Shown: one piece after another, positions 1-7,303 of the stretch
How positions within the stretch are numbered: the first letter of the stretch is position 1
Layout of the letters: each line of letters begins with the position of its first letter
NCBI GenBank assembly: GCA_964451955.1
Contig: CAYVKG010000004.1
Location: 1 to 64,000 of the forward strand
Reading direction: 5' to 3'
Source of the DNA: JAPLNB01 sp964451955
Lineage (GTDB): Bacteria; Planctomycetota; Phycisphaerae; Tepidisphaerales; Tepidisphaeraceae
DNA: 64,000 bases
Position numbers and translations under genes: made by a program
Notes under the pieces: generated by a model
Told to the model about the DNA's origin: nothing
The model's input: only the letters and a program-made list of their open reading frames with translations
Database searches by the model: none

Positions 1-52
1 CCCCGGGGGGGGTGCTGGCCGACCGGGCGGCGCCGGGGGTTGCGGGTGGGTT

Positions 53-75
53 GGGGGGGGGGGGGGGGGGGGGGG
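53..75. repeat. 23-base poly-G tract
   Basis: An uninterrupted run of 23 G lies about 140 bases upstream of the first gene, in an otherwise G-rich non-coding stretch (1-215) where I see no gene. It could form a G-quadruplex or be a slippage-prone homopolymer; it could also be a sequencing or assembly artefact near a contig end. Confidence 0.8.
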
Positions 76-215
76 CGTATGGGTGACTTCTGTCGGTCGG
101 TTGGGGAAAGCGAGGCAGGGGAGCAGGCGTCTATCGGGTTGACGGTGTTGGGGGGGGTGGCGTAGTTTAGCGTGCGCTGTTCGGGAACTGTTGGGATTTC
201 GGAAAGAGGCGGGCC

Positions 216-1766
216 ATGAGCGATATCCTCGCGGTGTTTGCGGTAGTGCTGGCCGCCATCAACTCGGCGATGCTGGTGGTGCTGATTCTCCGGAAGTCGC
301 AGTCGGTTCGGGAGGAGTTGGAGGGCGTAATCGATCGGGCTGAGCGGTCGCTGCGGGACGACTTAGCCCGCGCGCGGGAGGAGAGCGCCGCCGCCGCCCG
401 CGCTTTGCGAGAGGAACTGGCGAGGGGCTCGAGGGATTTCCTGGATTCGGTTCTGACGCGGATGACCGACATTGCGACGCTGCAGAAGAACCAGCTCGAC
501 ACGTTTTCGGGGAACCTTGCTTCGCTGACGGAGTCCATCGCCAACAAGCTGGAGGCCGTTCGAGAGACGGTGGAGCGCCGCCTGGGCCAGCTTGCCGCCG
601 ACGCCGGCGTTAACCACGCTGCCAGTCGCGAGGAACTGGGCAAGTCGATCAAGGGTTTGGGGGATTCGCTCCTGGCGCGCATGACTGAAATCGCCACGCT
701 CCAGAAGAATCAGCTGGATGCGTTTGCCGCCAGTCTCAATTCCCTTACCGCGTCGAACGAACAGAGGCTGGAGCAACTCCGCGTGACGGTCGAATCGAAG
801 CTGTCGGCGCTTCAGGCGGACAATTCGCTGAAGCTCGAGCAGATGCGTGCGACGGTCGACGAGAAATTGCATGCGACACTCGAGCAGCGGCTCGGCGAGT
901 CGTTCAAGATCGTGTCGGAGCGTCTTGACATCGTTTCGCAGGGACTGGGGGAGATGAAGACGCTGGCCACAGGGGTGGGCGACCTGAAGAAGGTGCTGAC
1001 GAACATAAAGACCCGGGGGACTTTCGGCGAAACACAACTTGGGAACCTGCTGGAGCAGATGCTGACGGCGGACCAATATGGCGCCAACGTCGCACCGAAT
1101 CCGCTTTCGGCAGAGCGTGTGGAGTTTGCGGTGAAGCTCCCCGGGCGCGACGGGTCGGGGAGACCGGTATGGCTTCCGATCGATGCGAAGTTTCCGCAGG
1201 AGGACTTTCATCGGCTCATCGACGCGCAGGAGAAGGGAGACGCCGCCGCCGTCGAGGAGGCGTCGCTGGCGCTGGAAGGGCGGATTTGGAACGAAGCAAG
1301 GACGATCAAGGAGAAGTACATCAATCCCCCTCACACCACGGATTTTGCGATTCTGTTCTTTCCGATCGAGGGACTCTATGCCGAGGCACTGCGAAGACCG
1401 GGCCTATGCGACGGCATCATGCGCGAACACCGGATTCTGATCACCGGGCCGACCACGCTCGCAGCCGTTCTGAGCAGCCTCCAGATGGGCTTCCGAACAC
1501 TTGCCATTGAGAAGCGATCGAGCGAGGTGTGGCAGGTTCTCGGCGCCGTGAAGACCGAGTTCGCGAAGTTCGGCGAAGTTCTGGAGAAGGTCGGCAAGAA
1601 GCTGGCCGAGGCGAGCAACACCGTTGAGAGCGCGGCCACTCGGTCGCGAGCGGTTGAGCGAAAGCTGCGCAGCGTGGAGGGACTTCCCGTGGAGGACGCG
1701 ACTCGCCTGCTCGGAATGGACCGGGCCGTTCCCGGCGAGAATGCCGACGGGGAATCGGTTCAATGA
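216..1766 (+). CDS. rmuC: DNA recombination protein RmuC
   Basis: This 516-residue protein matches the RmuC family. An N-terminal membrane helix (about residues 5-24) is followed by a long coiled coil (about 30-250) with two similar segments containing TLQKNQLD, and then the C-terminal RmuC nuclease-like domain (about 265-470), including WLPIDAKFPQED and the ILFFPIEGLYAEALR stretch. RmuC limits inversions between inverted repeats in E. coli and has a predicted restriction-endonuclease fold; its exact reaction is not settled. The ATG at 216 follows a purine-rich ribosome site (AAAGAGGCG). The end overlaps by a few bases the end of the convergent rsmD gene. The length is typical for the family. 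Confidence 0.9.
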   Translation: MSDILAVFAVVLAAINSAMLVVLILRKSQSVREELEGVIDRAERSLRDDLARAREESAAAARALREELARGSRDFLDSVLTRMTDIATLQKNQLDTFSGNLASLTESIANKLEAVRETVERRLGQLAADAGVNHAASREELGKSIKGLGDSLLARMTEIATLQKNQLDAFAASLNSLTASNEQRLEQLRVTVESKLSALQADNSLKLEQMRATVDEKLHATLEQRLGESFKIVSERLDIVSQGLGEMKTLATGVGDLKKVLTNIKTRGTFGETQLGNLLEQMLTADQYGANVAPNPLSAERVEFAVKLPGRDGSGRPVWLPIDAKFPQEDFHRLIDAQEKGDAAAVEEASLALEGRIWNEARTIKEKYINPPHTTDFAILFFPIEGLYAEALRRPGLCDGIMREHRILITGPTTLAAVLSSLQMGFRTLAIEKRSSEVWQVLGAVKTEFAKFGEVLEKVGKKLAEASNTVESAATRSRAVERKLRSVEGLPVEDATRLLGMDRAVPGENADGESVQ

Positions 1767-2359
1767 CGTGATCCGGCGGCCTGGTGCGGCGTCTTGAGGA
1801 AGTCAAGCGTCATGGATCCATACCGACGGGACTCGTGGCGTAGCAGGGGGGGCAATTCCAGGTTCATTGTGGAATCGTGCCGAAACACCACCATCGCGCC
1901 GGGCGCGAGGTGGTGATTTGCCAGGTTGTGTGCCAGTTCCCTGAGGGACTGGGAGCGGTCTGTTACAAAGGGGTAGGGGGGGTCGAGAAACACGAGCGTG
2001 GCCGGTCCGCTTGCCGCAGGGTACTCCGTCATGTCAGCAAAATAACGAAACAGGTCGATTCCCACGACGCGTGAGCGGTCGTGGACCGCGAGCACCTCGA
2101 TGTTTTTTCTCAATCGCGCTAAAGCCGACCGGTCGCTCTCAAAAAAGGTCACCGCGTGGCTTTGCCGGCTGAGACACTCCAGGCCCATTGATCCGGTTCC
2201 GGCAAAGCAGTCATAGACCACCGCGCCCGGCAGGAGGGGGGTCAGAATGTCAAACAGGGACTGTTTCACGCGATCCGTGATGGGGCGCGTCGCCATTCCT
2301 TCCGGGGGCAGCAACTTTCGACCGCGAAATTCGCCTGCGATGATGCGCATCCGATTCAT
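1760..2359 (-). CDS. rsmD: 16S rRNA (guanine(966)-N(2))-methyltransferase RsmD
   Basis: RsmD methylates G966 of 16S rRNA during assembly of the small ribosomal subunit. The protein opens with the family signature RIIAGEFRGRKL and has the substrate-loop stretch RPITDRVKQSLFDIL, the SAM-binding motif YDCFAGTGSMGLECLSR and the catalytic motif IV FLDPPYPF. I chose the ATG at 2359 (protein MNRMRIIAG), about 199 residues; a start at 2350 is equally possible. The reading frame stays open to 2473, but the extra Arg-rich 38 residues are not family-like. It is divergent from the gene at 2472, with a shared promoter region of about 110 bases. Confidence 0.9.
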   Translation of the reverse strand: MNRMRIIAGEFRGRKLLPPEGMATRPITDRVKQSLFDILTPLLPGAVVYDCFAGTGSMGLECLSRQSHAVTFFESDRSALARLRKNIEVLAVHDRSRVVGIDLFRYFADMTEYPAASGPATLVFLDPPYPFVTDRSQSLRELAHNLANHHLAPGAMVVFRHDSTMNLELPPLLRHESRRYGSMTLDFLKTPHQAAGSRH

Positions 2360-2368
2360 TCTGAGCCC

Positions 2369-2397
2369 TCGACTCCCATTCCGCAATGCGGTAGAAT
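2369..2397 (+). promoter_or_regulatory. Candidate sigma-70-type promoter for the 2472-6194 gene string
   Basis: TCGACT (2369-2374) and TAGAAT (2392-2397) are separated by 17 bases and lie 75 bases upstream of the HYExAFE gene start. The match to TTGACA/TATAAT is 4/6 and 5/6. The call rests on sequence and position only. Confidence 0.4.
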
Positions 2398-2471
2398 GCC
2401 TGACACTCGGGGAGCGGCGGGTAAGGGGGTTGGCTGTATGTCGGTTCGTCCGATGATGCCGGGGGTTTGTC

Positions 2472-2969
2472 ATGGCAGACCGAATGGTGCACTACGAGGC
2501 GGCGTTTGAGGCGTACCTCCGTGAACACGCGATTCCTTATGTTGCGGTTGATGAAGCGAAGAAGGCGTTGTTCTGCAATGCGAGGCTCAAGTCGTTCGAT
2601 TTCGTGGTCTACAACCGTGAGGGGCCCAATCTCCTCGTGGATGTCAAGGGGCGGCAGGCCAAGGGCAAGGTGAAGACTTCGTCGCTTCAGAACTGGACCA
2701 CGGAACAGGACGTTTCGGACCTGCTCCAGTGGCAACAGGTTTTCGGTAACGGGTTCACGGCCGTTTTCATTTTTGTTTATTGGATTGATCCGCCGCTGAC
2801 GCCTGGTCCCGGCATGTTCGTTTATCGAGACCGTTGGTACCTGGTGCTGGGCGTGAATCTGGCCGAATACCAGGAGCACATGCGACGGCGTTCGGTGAAG
2901 TGGAAGACGGTTGCACTGCCGCAGGCGCATTTCAAATCACTTGCCCGCCCGATCGAAGACTGGTTATGA
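2472..2969 (+). CDS. HYExAFE-type planctomycete protein with a PD-(D/E)xK-like motif
   Basis: This 165-residue soluble protein carries HYEAAFE at residues 7-13, the signature of a conserved planctomycete family of unknown function. Residues 43-59 read D-F-V-V-Y, then after a turn L-L-V-D-V-K: an acidic residue on one strand and D57-x-K59 on the next, the layout of a PD-(D/E)xK nuclease-like core. A Gln/Trp-rich helix follows (SLQNWTTEQDVSDLLQW). I infer a restriction-endonuclease-like fold, but activity is unproven. It is the first gene of a plus-strand string, and its TGA overlaps the next ATG (ATGA at 2966). Confidence 0.75.
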   Translation: MADRMVHYEAAFEAYLREHAIPYVAVDEAKKALFCNARLKSFDFVVYNREGPNLLVDVKGRQAKGKVKTSSLQNWTTEQDVSDLLQWQQVFGNGFTAVFIFVYWIDPPLTPGPGMFVYRDRWYLVLGVNLAEYQEHMRRRSVKWKTVALPQAHFKSLARPIEDWL

Positions 2970-3211
2970 TGTTGTGCATGAGATATCGCACCATCCGACT
3001 CGTCGCTGCCGTCGCCGCTCTGTTTTACGGGCCTGCGTTTGCTCTGGCTCAGGAAGAAGACGTGAAACTCCCGGCTCAACTGATCGGCTACGAGAAGAAG
3101 GTCATCGTCCCTGACGCCTCCATGACGCTGATGTGGGGCGTTTTTATCCTGCTTGCCGCCATCTGCATTGCCGTTCTATTCAAGGATGCGAAGCGATCTC
3201 ACCTGGATTGA
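2966..3211 (+). CDS. Small exported or membrane protein, unknown
   Basis: This is an 81-residue protein. The N-terminus is a signal peptide or first helix (about residues 10-28, ending PAFALAQ), then a charged middle (EEDVKLPAQLIGYEKKVIVPD), then a C-terminal membrane helix (about 50-70) and a short basic cytoplasmic tail. The start overlaps the previous stop (ATGA), so it is probably translationally coupled to the HYExAFE gene. An in-frame ATG follows at 2969 and another at 2978. I do not recognise the family. The topology suggests a small periplasm-facing accessory protein. Confidence 0.6.
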   Translation: MMLCMRYRTIRLVAAVAALFYGPAFALAQEEDVKLPAQLIGYEKKVIVPDASMTLMWGVFILLAAICIAVLFKDAKRSHLD

Positions 3212-3257
3212 TTCCGACCCGTACCATCGTCCCGCAATCAACATTCGAGGTGCCATT

Positions 3258-3542
3258 ATGAAGCGTTCAAAAACAATCTGGGCATTGGCTTTCCTCAATG
3301 CCGTCCTGGTGATCGTGCTGATGTTCAAGATCGGCGGGGAGCCCACGGCCCGCGCACAGCCGCGCGCTCGCGGCGACCTCATCATGATCCCGACCGATAT
3401 GCCGGGCGTCGCGAACGGCGTGATGTTTTTGCTGGATACGCAGAACGGCATCCTCGGCGCGATCTACTACGACCAGAACCAACGTGCCCTGAACGTGACC
3501 CAGCCGATTGATGTGGCTCGACTGCTGGGCGGAGGCCGGTAA
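3258..3542 (+). CDS. Small membrane-anchored protein, paralogue A
   Basis: This 94-residue protein has an N-terminal membrane anchor (about residues 7-23) followed by a short periplasmic domain. The domain has the order 'DLIMIP ... LLDTQNGILGAIYYDQNQ ... LNVTQPIDVARLLGG'. The next gene (3600-3881) has the same order of elements, so the two look like tandem diverged duplicates. The start is the ATG of MKRSKTIW. The function is unknown; the fold is short and beta-rich. Confidence 0.6.
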   Translation: MKRSKTIWALAFLNAVLVIVLMFKIGGEPTARAQPRARGDLIMIPTDMPGVANGVMFLLDTQNGILGAIYYDQNQRALNVTQPIDVARLLGGGR

Positions 3543-3599
3543 CGGCGATCCTGGCTCAGTGTGGAGCGCCAGACCCCGTTTTGAAGTTCAAGGTGACTT

Positions 3600-3881
3600 A
3601 TGAAAGCTCAGAAGACGGCAATTCGAATACTCGCGACCACCGCGGTGCTGCTCCTGCTCGCGATCATCTTCATCCCGAAACCCGCCACCGGAGAGGTCGT
3701 TTCGCTCAAACAGGGCGACTACCTTGTCGGCACGCACAAGTTTGGCAGCGGCGGGGGGGACTGCCTGTACATCGTCGATACCCGCATCGGCGTCGTGGGT
3801 TTCTTTGCGCACGACAACCAGACGCGATCGATCACTCTGCGAGCGGTCCGGCCGCTTGCCGACGTGTTCATGGGCAGATGA
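3600..3881 (+). CDS. Small membrane-anchored protein, paralogue B
   Basis: This 93-residue protein has an N-terminal anchor (about residues 9-26) and a beta-rich domain with 'DYLVGTH ... LYIVDTRIGVVGFFAHDNQ ... ITLRAVRPLADVFMG'. It parallels the preceding protein (VDT/LDT, then IGVVGFF/NGILGAIYY, then a DNQ/DQNQ turn). GTGACTT precedes the start ATG at 3600. It lies 22 bases upstream of bioB and probably shares its transcript. The function is unknown. Confidence 0.6.
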   Translation: MKAQKTAIRILATTAVLLLLAIIFIPKPATGEVVSLKQGDYLVGTHKFGSGGGDCLYIVDTRIGVVGFFAHDNQTRSITLRAVRPLADVFMGR

Positions 3882-3903
3882 TCCCGTTTGCCGCCCTGCA
3901 ATC

Positions 3904-4998
3904 ATGGGTGCTGATTCGGAAGCCCCGGCTCTGAATCACCACCCATCCTTTTTTGTCCTTACCGGAGCGACGTTGCACCAGCGCATTGCCCAACTGGGTC
4001 ACCAAGTACTGGATGGGAATCCCATAGACCGAGCCGACGCCGGTTTTCTTTGCGAGCTTGTCGGCGACGACCTTTACGATCTGTTCTATTGGGCGAACAG
4101 GATTCGCACGACGTTTGTGGGTCGGCAGGTTCGGTTCTGCGCCATCATTCCCGCGAAACTGGGTGGATGCACGGAAGACTGCAAATTCTGCTCCCAGTCG
4201 AGCCGGTACAAGACGGCGGTGGGGGGGCAGACCACGATGACGCAGGAACAGATCGTTGATCGTGCCACCCAGGCCGCGCAGGTCGGCGCCCACCATTTCG
4301 GGATTGTCAACAGCGGTCGCGGTCCCAGTCGAGAGGAGCTCGAAAACTGGCTCGGCCCCGTCATCAGACGCCTCGCCGCCGACGGCAAGACCAGTCTCTG
4401 CGCCGACCTCGGACAACTCACACCGCAGACTGCCCGCTATCTGCACGAGTGTGGCATTCGACGGGTGAACCACAATCTTGAGACCTCCGAGCGGTTCTAT
4501 CCCCAGATCGTCTCGACGCACTCGTACGGGGACCGCGTGAACACCATTCGAATCGCCAAGGCCGCGGGGCTGGAGGTCTGCAGCGGGGGGATCTTCGGCA
4601 TGGGGGAAACCTGGACGGACCGTTTGGACATGCTGTTCGCGCTTCGCGACCTTGGAGTCGACGTGGTTCCCATCAATTTTCTGAATCCGATCCCTGGGAC
4701 GCCGCTGCAGGATCTGCGGACGCTGTCCCCGATGGAATGCCTGAAGATCATTTCGATTTCCCGGTTCATACTCCATGACAAGGAATTGAAAGTCGCCGGC
4801 GGCCGGGAAATCTGCCTTCGTGACCTTCAGAGCTGGATGTTCTACGCCGGCGCCAGCAGCGCCATCATCGGCAACTACCTTTCCACTGTTGGCCGAACGG
4901 CAGAAACGGACCAGCAGATGGTGCGTGACCTCGGTCTCGAGTCCGGCCATTGCGGAGGGGGGGATCAAGGGGATGTCGCCCCGAGTTCGCGCGAGTGA
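3904..4998 (+). CDS. bioB: Biotin synthase
   Basis: BioB is a radical-SAM enzyme that inserts sulfur into dethiobiotin in the last step of biotin synthesis. The CxxxCxxC cluster ligands are C89, C93 and C96 (GGCTEDCKFCSQS). Further family stretches are VNHNLETS, VCSGGIFGMGET and FLNPIPGTPL, and an Arg in VAGGREI stands where the unusual Arg ligand of the 2Fe-2S cluster is expected. The protein is 364 residues with a short N-terminal extension. I chose the ATG at 3904, close to the preceding gene. No other biotin gene is visible nearby, but a beta-ketoacyl synthase follows after 14 bases. Confidence 0.92.
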   Translation: MGADSEAPALNHHPSFFVLTGATLHQRIAQLGHQVLDGNPIDRADAGFLCELVGDDLYDLFYWANRIRTTFVGRQVRFCAIIPAKLGGCTEDCKFCSQSSRYKTAVGGQTTMTQEQIVDRATQAAQVGAHHFGIVNSGRGPSREELENWLGPVIRRLAADGKTSLCADLGQLTPQTARYLHECGIRRVNHNLETSERFYPQIVSTHSYGDRVNTIRIAKAAGLEVCSGGIFGMGETWTDRLDMLFALRDLGVDVVPINFLNPIPGTPLQDLRTLSPMECLKIISISRFILHDKELKVAGGREICLRDLQSWMFYAGASSAIIGNYLSTVGRTAETDQQMVRDLGLESGHCGGGDQGDVAPSSRE

Positions 4999-5012
4999 GC
5001 CGTTGCCCCGGT

Positions 5013-6194
5013 ATGCCAGATCAGCCCAACCAATCGAGTTGCCTTCAGAGCCCCGTCATCACGGGCCTGGGCATGGCAACGCCGCTGGGACTGAGCGCTC
5101 CGCAAACCTGGCATTCGCTGCTGAAAGGCGATTTTGTCCGCGATCACTCTTTGGTCCCGACGGCCGACCCCGATGACAGGTCCCGTATACTCCGTATCGC
5201 GTTGCGTGCCGCCCGGGAAGCGATCGCCGACGCCGAATGGCCTGCCGATGTTCTTACGGATGCCGGCACGGCCCTGGTTGTCGGGACGAGCAAAGGCCCG
5301 ATCAGCGACTGGTTGGCGGCATCACCCATTGCCGTTGCTCCATATGTAGTAGGGGGGCTTGATCCGGCCGGAATCGGGCAACTTGCCGCCGAGCTGGCGG
5401 AGTGCCTAGGGGCCCCCGCCGTCAATCGACTGACGGTCAGTGCCGCCTGCGCCACGGGAATCCTGGCGTTCATACGCGCGATGCTCATGCTGCGGTCTGG
5501 CGAGGCACACCGGGTGCTGGTTGTTGCCGCCGAATCGTCGGTGCATCCGTTTTTCCTTGCCAGCTTCGCGCGCCTGGGGGTTTTGGCATCACCCGCGACG
5601 GGGTGCCGGCCATTTGACCGTTACCGGACAGGTTTTCTCATGAGCGAGGGCGCCGCCGCGGTATGCCTGGAGGCTCGATCTTCAGGCGGAGGCGGCAACG
5701 TTGGCGTGCCTGTTGACGGCTATGGAATTGCTTCGGACGGCGAGCACATCATCAGGCCCGATGCGGAGGGCCGATCGCTTCGTTTTCTGCTTGCGAAGGT
5801 TATGGCGGAGCAACCGATCGACCTTATCCATGCGCATGGGACGGGAACGCCGGCCCACGACGAAATCGAACTGGCGGCCATCGAAGCGAGCGTCGCGAGG
5901 GCCGATCCGTTGCCAATCCTGTATTCGCACAAGGGCGCCCTCGGGCACAGCCTTGGCGCGGCGGGCCTGGTTGCGGTTGCGCTGAACTGCCTGGCGCATC
6001 GGCATTCGGTCGTCCCGCCGAGCGTGCAGACGACCAGTCCTGTACCAACGGAGCGAGTGCAGATCTGCCGTTCAGTGGTCCACCGTCAGATCCGCCGCAG
6101 TTTGGCGATCGCTTCGGGTTTCGGCGGCACTGTGGCGGCGGTTATCCTCGGCGATCGCACCGTCCAGGGCCCACACACGCGTTTTCCTCGGTAG
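5013..6194 (+). CDS. Beta-ketoacyl-ACP synthase (KAS I/II-like)
   Basis: This thiolase-fold condensing enzyme of 393 residues has the Cys-His-His triad in family context: C146 in SAACATG, H275 in HAHGTGTPAHDE and H312 in HKGALGHSLGAAG, with K307. It should condense malonyl-ACP with an acyl-ACP. At this length it resembles FabF/FabB-like enzymes but lacks typical features of a housekeeping FabF, with several Ala/Gly-rich insertions. It starts 14 bases after bioB, so co-expression is likely. I infer a possible part in making a biotin precursor or a special lipid, but the sequence alone does not decide. It is convergent with the phosphoesterase gene at 6302. Confidence 0.85.
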   Translation: MPDQPNQSSCLQSPVITGLGMATPLGLSAPQTWHSLLKGDFVRDHSLVPTADPDDRSRILRIALRAAREAIADAEWPADVLTDAGTALVVGTSKGPISDWLAASPIAVAPYVVGGLDPAGIGQLAAELAECLGAPAVNRLTVSAACATGILAFIRAMLMLRSGEAHRVLVVAAESSVHPFFLASFARLGVLASPATGCRPFDRYRTGFLMSEGAAAVCLEARSSGGGGNVGVPVDGYGIASDGEHIIRPDAEGRSLRFLLAKVMAEQPIDLIHAHGTGTPAHDEIELAAIEASVARADPLPILYSHKGALGHSLGAAGLVAVALNCLAHRHSVVPPSVQTTSPVPTERVQICRSVVHRQIRRSLAIASGFGGTVAAVILGDRTVQGPHTRFPR

Positions 6195-6301
6195 AACGGG
6201 GATTTTGCGTGTCATGGCGCGGCGGGGTCGAACTTAACATAACATAGATTATCGGACGAGGCGGGGGGGGGTATATGCGGGCAATCATGTCGCGTGGGAT
6301 G

Positions 6302-7207
6302 TTATTCCAATGAGACTTTTGCGGGCACCTGGTCCAGGCCGAAATACTCGTACTCGACGCGGTCGGCGTACACTTTGACGATGGTAAGTCCCGAGGGGTC
6401 TTTTCCCAGGGGCTTTCCGACGGGTCCTGCGGCGAAGATCTGCGTGTTGCGGTGGGTTGCCGCATTGCAGCGGTGGAGATGCCCGGCAAAGACGGCCGAG
6501 ACGTTGTGCTGGCGGTAAAGCTGGAGCAACTCGGCCCGGCGGGGGTTGGGAATGGTGTGGTAGTCATTCGGCTCGTCGCCGTTCTTCAAATAGGTGGGGT
6601 GGTGTTGGAACAGGATGGTGTGTTTCGGATGGTTTTTGCTGGACTGCTCGAGGTCGTTTTTGAGCCAGACCCATTGCTCGGCCTCGTGGAGGCTGGCCTT
6701 GGCAGGCGAGTGAAGGAGGGTCGTGTTGAGCGCGATGAAATGGCAGCCGCGGAAATCAAAAGAGTAGTAATCCGGGCCGAAGTGCTTGCGATAATAGTCG
6801 ATGGTGTGGGGCGTCGGGACATTTTCCAGGTCGTGGTTGCCCGGCAGAAAATGGATCGGAATGGCAGGATTCAACCCCCCTACTATGCGGAGGAATTCGG
6901 TCGTCTGGGCCTTGTCGGCGGGTTTATGAATGAGGTCGCCGGTGACGACGACAAACGCCGGCTTCAGGCGATTCACGGCGGCGATGGCCTTGGTGAGCAG
7001 TTCCGTCTCTTTTGCCATGTCGTTGTTTTCGGTGAAGAAGCCCAGTTGGGGATCGGTGAGGGTCACGAAGAAGAACGGCGTGGTCCATTGCAGTTGTTGA
7101 GCGGCCATCGGCGCCGGAGGTTGAGCGGGGGCGCATCCCGGCAGGAAGATCGCGGCAAGGGCGAATAGGAGAACGAGGACATTTGGTGACGGTTTCCGTG
7201 ATCGCAT
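6302..7207 (-). CDS. Calcineurin-like metallophosphoesterase lipoprotein
   Basis: The 301-residue protein starts with a lipoprotein signal (MRSRKP, hydrophobic core, LPGC with the lipidated Cys near residue 25), so it should be membrane-anchored outside the cytoplasm. The two-metal phosphoesterase motifs appear in order: TDPQLGF (D-x-[QH]), VVTGDLIHKP (GD), FLPGNHDLE (GNHD), LFQHHPTYL (H) and FAGHLHRC (GHxH). The frame is open to 7285, but the ATG at 7207 gives the signal peptide directly. The substrate is unknown; related secreted enzymes act on phosphoesters or nucleotides. It lies downstream of the glycosyltransferase gene and reads the same way. Confidence 0.85.
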   Translation of the reverse strand: MRSRKPSPNVLVLLFALAAIFLPGCAPAQPPAPMAAQQLQWTTPFFFVTLTDPQLGFFTENNDMAKETELLTKAIAAVNRLKPAFVVVTGDLIHKPADKAQTTEFLRIVGGLNPAIPIHFLPGNHDLENVPTPHTIDYYRKHFGPDYYSFDFRGCHFIALNTTLLHSPAKASLHEAEQWVWLKNDLEQSSKNHPKHTILFQHHPTYLKNGDEPNDYHTIPNPRRAELLQLYRQHNVSAVFAGHLHRCNAATHRNTQIFAAGPVGKPLGKDPSGLTIVKVYADRVEYEYFGLDQVPAKVSLE

Positions 7208-7303
7208 GGTTATGGGCAGTGTAACTGGGGAGGAGGCGTTCAGCCATGGAGATTGCTCTTGTGGGTCGCGTTCCCCGCTGATCAAGGCGCCGGGAAAGGG
7301 CGA

